Below are positions 57,100 through 64,000 of a stretch of 64,000 bases of DNA, piece after piece. Every line of letters starts with the position of its first letter. Positions within the stretch are counted from its first letter, which is position 1. The translations under genes and the position numbers were made by a program. Below the pieces are notes generated by a model. The model was given only the letters and a program-made list of their open reading frames with translations, made no database searches and was not told the DNA's origin. This stretch comes from Gentiana macrophylla (Eukaryota; Streptophyta; Magnoliopsida; Gentianales; Gentianaceae), in NCBI GenBank assembly GCA_026214975.1, contig JAOBSW010000820.1, positions 62,001-126,000 of the forward strand, written 5' to 3'.

Positions 57100-57785
57100 G
57101 TCAAAGATCAAGCGCTTACCGTTGTACTAAAACCAATTGGTGTTAATACTATATTTCTTTAGGCATTCAAGAGTGTGGGCAATATGTCCCATGGCAATCT
57201 GTCCAACACTTGCACAATTTTTTCATTCAAGAAGTGTGGGCAATCTGTCCCAACACCCCCCTCAAGTGTGGGCAATCTGTCCCAACACTTGCACAATTTT
57301 TTTATAAAATAATGTTCCAACCAGGGTTCGATCCCATGACCTCTGACTCCGATACCATGTTAAGATCAAGTGCTTACCGTTGTACTAAAACCAATTGGTG
57401 GTAGTAAAGGCGCTACTATATTTCTTTATACATTAAAGAGTGTTGTAATATCTCCCAACACCCATGTTGTAATATCTCCTAACACCACCCTCCTCAAGTG
57501 TGGGCAATCTGTCGTAACACTCCCCTCTCAAGTGTTGGCAATCTGTCCAACACTTGCACAATTGCCAACACTTGCACAATTTTTTCATTCAAGAGTGTGG
57601 GCAATCTGTCTCAACACGTCCCTCAAGTGTGGCAATCTGTCCCAACGCTTGCACAATTTTTTTTTAATTTTAAATAATGTTCCAACCAGGGTTCGATCAC
57701 ATGACCTCTGGCTCCGATACTATGTTAAGATCAAGTGCTTACCGTTGTACTAAAACCAATCGGTGGTAGTAAAGGCGCTACTATA
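57100..57785 (-). mobile_element. Tandem TRIM-like miniature LTR element
   Basis: Three copies of a short terminal block (AAGATCAAG/CGCTTACCGTTGTACTAAAAC) begin near 57102, at 57358 and at 57723. The last two start TGTTAAG and are 365 bp apart. Each is preceded by a sequence whose complement is TGGTATCGGAGTC or a variant, like a primer-binding site (57345-57357 and 57707-57722). The interior repeats TGTGGGCAATCTGTCCCAACAC words. This is the shared-LTR tandem form described for TRIM elements. No coding capacity. Confidence 0.6.
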
Positions 57786-57805
57786 TTTCTTTATACATTC
57801 AACAG

Positions 57806-58064
57806 TGTCCACTTTTTAAAAATGAATTATCTCATAAAAAGTGTCCATTTAGAAAACCAATACATCATTTAATACAATTTTTCCGAACTTAGCCCTATCA
57901 TAACGTTTAATGCTTCTATATTTATTTCATATTCCAAAAGAGCATCTATTATTTGATAGGGGTATACTTGTCCATCACTACTTAAAATACAACATATTAA
58001 TTGTTTTTTTAATCTTTGTGCACCACCAAAAGTGGACAATTTTTCTGGGACGGAGGTAGTTTAT
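57806..58064. mobile_element. Mariner/Stowaway-like MITE remnant
   Basis: Right end AAGTGGACAATTTTTCTGGGACGGAGGTAGT pairs partly with TGTCCACTTTTTA at the left, but the outer left terminus (expected ACTACCTCCGTCCC) is missing where the TRIM-like element ends. Confidence 0.5.
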
Positions 58065-58084
58065 CCTACCCACAATAATAATTC

Positions 58085-58119
<35 letters not shown>
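58085..58119. repeat. (TA)n microsatellite
   Basis: About 17 TA units. Similar tracts occur at 58341-58382 (TA then TG) and 58648-58677. Confidence 0.95.
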
Positions 58120-58123
<4 letters not shown>

Positions 58124-58341
58124 GGTTAAACCCTAACTGAAAGGCCCCCTACTCCACCGTCTCACGGAATGAGTGGAGATGTTAATAAGGTAACTTAGTG
58201 GCTTAGAGTCAAGGGTAGTCATTATACCAAAATACTGAAAGAAATCGTTCATTTACGAGATTCGAACCTCCTCATTCCAGCTTCCGGTCCAACTTTCATT
58301 ACAACATACAAGCCTTTTACCACTAAAGCCATATCATGAGG

Positions 58342-58382
<41 letters not shown>

Positions 58383-58642
58383 GGGGAGGGGATAAGGTCC
58401 ATGTTTTTCTACCAAATTAGTTATCAAAACAACTTGGGCCCAAGGGAGGAAGGCGCATGGGCTTAGCGCTTAGGGTCCAAAAATTTGAGTACGATCTGCA
58501 GAGATAAGCCCAATAAGTTTTTTTAAACTACAAATTAGTCATACAATATAATAGATGAACTTCAAAGGCATTTGAGAATGTTTTTATTTAGGCCGTTACT
58601 CTTACTCTTATATAACGTTCCAATTTTATCGGATGTCACCAT

Positions 58643-58676
<34 letters not shown>

Positions 58677-58860
58677 GCTTTATAAGAAGGAAGGTGTTAA
58701 CCCTTCCTTGACATGTGTCCTTTTTAACAAAATTTTCCGTCTGCTAAAGAAAGGCATTGCTGCTAATTAACTTAATGTTTGCTTAATGGGTCGGGCTTAT
58801 GTATCAGGCCCTTGTTGCAAAAAAGAAAAAAGCCCATTTGCCCATTATTGCGTCCAAAAG
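58120..58860. other. Intergenic stretch; no gene seen
   Basis: Contains GAGATTCGAACCTCCTC at 58258-58274, a phrase common in plant retroelement primer regions, but no tRNA fold. Two microsatellites as noted. Confidence 0.4.
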
Positions 58861-61566
58861 AATAGATTAAACGACAATTGCTTCTGCCGGTCTCCCCCAA
58901 AAAGCATCGACTTGCTATAGCCTGCCTTTGTGCCGGAAGTCTTCACATGTTACCAGATCTTCAGTATCAGCATGTGGCCGTATGGGTTTGAGGCGATCTG
59001 TGGGACTTCTATCGAAGGTACAATAGCAAAATGACATCTGGAATGATGACTTCTGCGTTGGAGACTAGGAGTATTTGCTTCAATCGAGGGCTAGGGCTTT
59101 CCCCATGGTAATAGCTTGTTCTACCGTCAATATATTCTCATTATCTATACCCTTATCAAAATTCACATGATTTGCCATTATTTAAGTTTATTACCGTGTT
59201 TATATTTGATTCTAATTGGATTTCTTCACTCTCCTTACACTTCAGTGTACAACCTTTGTGAATTTGGTAAGCAAATTTAATACATGCCCGCTGCTTTTTT
59301 TCCTTTTGATATTTTGATTTGTTCGCAGTGAATAACCCGCCATTGTAGGTCGTGTGCAAAGATTTATGCTGGACACAATGTTAATGGTAACTTGATACTT
59401 TAAATGCAGATTCATAGATGTGTTTCTTTTTTCCTTTTTTCTTTCTTTTTGGAATGTTACAAGCATGTCACGACATTATGAAAATACTTCACCGTGTTAG
59501 TTGGCACTCATTAAGACGAGACGATTATCTCCCAATAACATAAGTCATCAGTTATTAATGAGGCAGCTAATGGTTTTATGTTGTATGTAATCTTTCTACA
59601 AATACTATTATTCTTATATTGGTATTTTTTGTCTCTTAAATAACCGTGGCAGTGTGGCCAATGTGTTGCTTGCTAATCATTGCAGGAACTACGCCATAGA
59701 TATTTTCTGAGGATCAATTGAAAATTTCATATTTGGTAAGCTGTTTTAGCTTAAATTTTTTATTAAAATTTCCCTTTTCCAAACTCATATGTCTTTGATT
59801 CACTTTTCTCTTTGTGATTTTTTTTACCTCTGTCTTTTTTTGTTTGAGTTTTGTTTTCTTACTTGAGTACTGGATCCAGCACTCTAGGTCGTGTAAATGG
59901 ATTTTTGAAGGGCACAGCTATGTTAGGTAACCTGATGCTTTAATTCTAGACTGTTGGTTTGTTTCTTGTTTTTTTCCCTTCCTGTTGATTTCCGTTGTAA
60001 GTGATCATTTTCATCTTTCTACGAATATTTTTATTCTTTATCATTATTCTTAATATTGTATATTTGTCTTTTAAATAGCCGGTAATGGCAGCTGGGCAAA
60101 GTTGTCGCTTGCTAACGTAACTTCATGATAATCATTGCATGAACAACAGATTATATAGAATTTTATTTAGAAGCAATTGGCATTTAAGGATAAACTCACT
60201 TTTGCATTCCAACCTTCAATTGTGCATGCTTGCTTTTTATTTACTTTGTCAATTGATTTTTGTTTCACTATTGAAATAATCTTTTTTTTTTAATAGAGAA
60301 ATCATCACCATTTCAAATGCCGTGCTTGTTATCTATAGTTGTTTTGCTCAACCCATTGTACACAATGAGCCTCTGTGTCTACTTTGGTAGCTTAGGGATT
60401 ATCAGATGAGTTTGCCTTCTTTTTCTTTTGTTTTTGTTTTTAGCTTTTTATGAACGACTATCAATTGCTTGCAGGTATTGAGGGATTCATATTGCTTTTA
60501 GTCTGACTAAAGATGCTGTTTTATATTGCTAATTGCGTTGGTTGCAAGCAGGTATTGAGGGATTCATATTGCTTATAGTCTAATCAAAGATATTTTATAC
60601 TGATGATAGCGTTGGTTGCCTCTTACCGAGTCTTCTTTTCATAGGTTCAAATTATCCTTTTCTTTTTAGGCAGACTTCATTTCCTCATTTATTAGAGTAG
60701 CCATACTTAAACTTCCAGTACTTTTATAACTCTGTGATGCATACATTTTTGAATAGCATCGTGATTCTACGTTCTCAATTTGTCTCATCCATTAAGAAAA
60801 GTTGTTTGTATTTTGAATTTCAGATATTTTTGTTTCGGCTAGGCCATACTAACAATCTTTGGTGCATGATTCACAATATGGACAATTGTGCATACATGTA
60901 TTTATGGCTAGCAGTTGTATGTGATGTTGTTTTCCTCTTGCATACGGGAAATTTCAAAAAATGGCTCACGGGAGATACTCTCACGTGTATTGATGGCCTT
61001 GGCTCTTGTTCTTATGATAAAAAAAAAATTGTTTTCACTCAATACTCATTTTCTTAAAACCTCTTTATCTCCATGTATCTTTTTTATTGGTTTTCTAGAA
61101 ATGTTCACTTACTGTTGTTGTTTTTTGTTTGTTTGTTAAACTATGCATCTGTTTGGTTTCGTCTTATACATAGTTTATAAGTTACCCGCAACACACATTT
61201 CGCTCATGATTTCCCTTGAAAAACAACATTAAATTTGATTGCTTTATACAAAACAATTATATTTTTATGTATGTTGCAAGAGAAAACGTAACATCTAGCT
61301 ATACGATACATTTGAGGTAATTCCATCCAAGAGGTATTCGATTGTTCTAATTCAAGTTCGGACGTACAAGAAAACATCAAATACAAAAGGTGGTATAGTT
61401 ACAAAAGTTGTGTTGAAACAAAATAAGATCATTTATGCATGAAAAGAGTCGGGTGAGTTTCTCTGTGATTGTGTTGTTTTCTGCCAAATGTAGCATGTTG
61501 GTTTGGAAGGTGGTCATGATAAGTGTTTGTATTTTATTTGGAGATGAATAGGGTGTAGAGACAGGT
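58861..61566 (+). other. T-rich, possibly intronic or non-coding-gene sequence
   Basis: T-rich with many TTTGCAG or ATTGCAGG acceptor-like sites and GGTAAG or GGTAAC donor-like sites on the plus strand (e.g. 59683-59740, 60473). Strings that look like untranslated exons lie between them. Duplications are present: AGGTCGTGT...TTAAT/AGGTAAC...TGATACTTTAA (59348-59405) against 59885-59942, and GGTATTGAGGGATTCATATTGCTT at 60475 and 60551. No protein motif was recognised; short ORFs are likely chance. It could be the 5' part of a gene or an intron-containing pseudogene. Confidence 0.3.
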
Positions 61567-63623
61567 TGTAAAACCCCGAAAATTTAAGAAGGGTAAAAGA
61601 GTAAAATGAGATATATTTTATATGTTCCTATTTTATTTTTAACCTAAGAGATTATTTTTAAAAAGAAACTAAAGGATTTTATTAATGGATTTTAATTATG
61701 GCTATTTAAAGAAATAGTTACCAAAATCCCCATTATATCAAAAACGTTTTTCTTTCTGAAAATTGAGAGCACAGCCGACAGCAAGAACAGGAGAGAAAGA
61801 AAGGAAAAAAAAAAGTCGGACGCTGTTTTCCAAAGTCGGGCGTAACGGTTGATTTTGGTGTAGGCCTATAGTAGAAAAAAATTGATCGCGCATGAAAGAG
61901 GCGATCGTTTCGATACCAACCGTTCTTTTCGGTGATTCATAGAAGATGTTGGAATCGGATTTGAAGGCTTTTTCTTATCCGTTTCTTTCGAATTCGTCAA
62001 AAATCTAAAAGGTAATGAGTTACATTCTTGAGACGGATTTTGTGTGTGTTCATTCGTATTTAATTACGTGGTATGTATTTAGATATTGTTGTTGTTTCTT
62101 TATTGTTATTTGCTCAAGCCGAACCATTCCGTACTAAGTGTCGTCCAGTGAACCTGGGTCATTATTTATGATTTACTATATATTATTATAGGTTCTTTGT
62201 TTTATTTATTTTCTTTTCTTTCTTTTTTTTGTATTTTTTTGTATTTATAAATTAGAATTATGTTGTGATTTGGAGCACTGGGTGCAATTTCCCAGATTAT
62301 TGCCGACTGGTTGAAAAAAAAGGTAGATTGAATAAATTAAATTAAATAATACCTTTTTTAGCTGAACCATTTGTTCAAGATGTTAGCAGAAAAGAAAGCC
62401 GAGCTATGGTCTTTGATTTCATCCAAATAAGGATAATAATAATAATAAAATACAGAGTATGATGTATATTCCGGCAAAAATGTAATAAAGTAATATTGTG
62501 TTTTTCATGTATTCACGAACGTACGATGTAGATGTATGTTAACATATACGCATTCGTATTAACAATGTCTAACATCGAAACATTACAGTGGCTTGGTATC
62601 AAATCGCACTTGCATTAACCCTGCGGGGAGAAGGTGGGAGCGTCGGAAGACTTTGTTTAGGCGCTTGTGGGACATTGACTTAGTAGTCGTTTGATCCTTT
62701 TACAACGTCTTCAAGGTAGCGTAATTAGTTGTTTAGGACTAGAGTCCCAAGGGAGCCTTATCGTGAATGAATCGGGTGGTTAGAGTTTAAGCTCGTAAAT
62801 ACGTATGTGGTTGTCTAAAAGATAAAACGTCAATATATCGTTGGTGAAGACGTCTATTCTTCTTAGCATGGGACTATTACACCCCTCTACCAGTGCGATG
62901 CCAAGGGCGCGTGTGACTCACACACGGGGACCTAAGCCGTGCCCTTGAGGTGCTTCCCGTGTTGCTTGGTGCGATTGTTCACCGTCGTGTGTAGTGTCGC
63001 TTTGGTATTGGTGTAACAAACCTTATTTGTGCGAGGTTATACTACGGAGCTAGTAGAGGTGAGAAGAGCTCTACTATTACAACCTATGGTAGTGTTTGTA
63101 GACTTTATCTTGGTGTGTCTTATATAAATATATTGTATAGCAGTTTTAACCTACACTTACTAAATGCATTTGTACTTACCCCTTTTCTTTATTGCCCCAC
63201 CCGAGAAGGTGGTTATCGGGCGATGATGAGTATGGATACGATGATGGAGTTGATGGAGCCGGCGTTTGAGCTCGAGATGATATGTTGATGTTGATACTTT
63301 TATTTATGCAATTTATTACTCGGTTTTACGAGAGGCGATTGTAGTATCTTTTCAGTTTCATTTGGGATGTAATAAGTCACAACAACATTTATTTCGTTGT
63401 TCGTCTTTTCAGTTTTATTAGACGTTGATTTTGGACTTGGTGATCCGTTGATTGTCGTTTGACATTCTCTTCCGAGTTATCTTTTAGTTTTAATTTTATC
63501 GCTTTCTTTCGATTAATATTACGAGGCTTATGTATATATTACTTTTGACGATTTAAAAGTTAATATATGCATGCCGGGCGTTCTTTCCGGATAAAGACTC
63601 GGTATCCGAGACGGGGCGTCACA
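61567..63623 (+). mobile_element. Solo Ty3-gypsy-type LTR, 2057 bp, with 5-bp target duplication
   Basis: Begins TGTAAAACCCCGAAAATTT and ends GAGACGGGGCGTCACA. CAGGT occurs on both sides (61562-61566 and 63624-63628). The TGTAA(A/C)ACCCC start and GGGGCGT(C/T)ACA end are familiar from plant chromovirus-type gypsy LTRs. No internal region or second LTR is present, so it is a recombination remnant. The conserved block GGTGTAACAAAC is shared with 54488-55966. Confidence 0.9.
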
Positions 63624-63628
63624 CAGGT

Positions 63629-64000
63629 GCATTGAAACAATGAAGTTTCATTTCGAAGTCTAATCTGGAAACAGAGGAAGCATTAGGAACTACCCTGTAA
63701 AAAAAATGAAGAAGAAGCAACAAATATACCAATGAATATTCGTCACCTAATTACCATCATTGTTTTATGAAAAAATGTCTTCCCCTCCGTTTTTACAGGA
63801 GAAATGGAAAGAAAGTTACCGATTCAAAAAGCAAACATGGCAAAAGATAGAGGTTTTTGGGCTAAATCGCCAACATCCCCCCTTTTCGGTTTCCAGGAAA
63901 AAAAAAAAAAAAAACCACCCCCACGATAATAACACCAACCCAAAAACCTCAACTTTTTCCTCGAAAAACATCTTACATACGAACACATTCCCATACAATG
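63629..64000. other. Right flank of the solo LTR; no gene confirmed
   Basis: Continues the sequence interrupted at 61566. It contains an 18-base A run (about 63898-63914). A minus frame near the edge lacks recognisable motifs; part of a gene beyond the window is possible. Confidence 0.3.

Noticed and set aside
57320..57357. tRNA gene suggested by GGGTTCGATCCCATGACC
   Set aside because: No acceptor or anticodon stem could be formed. The phrase lies in the primer-site region of the TRIM-like element.
58255..58290. tRNA T-arm-like GAGATTCGAACCTC
   Set aside because: No cloverleaf in the surrounding sequence.
60600..60650. C/D-box snoRNA starting at CTGATGATAGC
   Set aside because: A C-box-like word is present but no D box or terminal stem at a suitable distance.

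Overview
The window looks like repeat-rich nuclear DNA from a flowering plant, most likely a eudicot. It is AT-rich, has long (AT)n/(GT)n microsatellites and plant-type LTR retrotransposons, Mutator-like, hAT and MITE elements, and one plant AP2/ERF transcription-factor gene. There are no operons, ribosome-binding sites, CRISPR arrays, or rRNA or tRNA genes that I can support. Nearly all annotation rests on repeat structure (LTR pairs, target-site duplications, primer-binding sites) and on recognisable domain motifs.

Region by region. 1-3363: leader, primer-binding site and 5' LTR of a minus-strand Ty1-copia element that runs off the left edge. 3364-12400: a DNA-transposon-type cluster with a broken Ulp1-like protease, three decayed copies plus a tail fragment of one plant transposon protein (I recall the domain as PF20167), two arrays of a ~179-bp repeat, and a decayed MULE transposase. 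12500-18400: non-coding sequence with a cluster of ACGCC/GGCGT palindromes, a hAT-type element with 8-bp target duplications, a solo-like LTR, and a GC-rich ~16-bp minisatellite. 18399-21858: a small non-autonomous LTR element rearranged into a large inverted repeat. 22221-26484: a dead copia element interrupted by a solo LTR (5-bp duplication) and a hAT element (8-bp duplication). 26485-31861: a truncated copia LTR fused to the leader and 5' LTR of another copia-like element.

31862-35616: the only low-copy interval with an intact gene, a DREB-type AP2/ERF factor on the minus strand at 32930-33631. 35617-41883: a complete non-autonomous LTR retrotransposon (GTAGA duplications, tRNA-Asp-type primer site, no gag/pol) inserted beside a LINE 3' end (41889-43060). 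43513-45168: a long-arm foldback transposon and two small MITEs. 46199-54487: a nearly full copia element with decayed gag-pol, whose 5' LTR is truncated and abuts a truncated gypsy-type LTR ending at 55966. 57100-58070: a tandem TRIM-like element and a MITE remnant. 58400-64000: T-rich sequence that could be intronic, with a solo gypsy LTR (61567-63623, CAGGT duplications).

The most unusual signal is inside the non-autonomous element at 38849-39363. Six hairpins share a loop consensus near TTACGRRAACCGACAGT, while their stems differ in sequence yet remain complementary. Longer stems enclose them in a branched arrangement. This looks like a repeated, structure-conserved RNA (or cruciform) module. 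A second structural oddity is the array of 6-8 hairpins in the leader of the copia family, present in both leader copies in the window.
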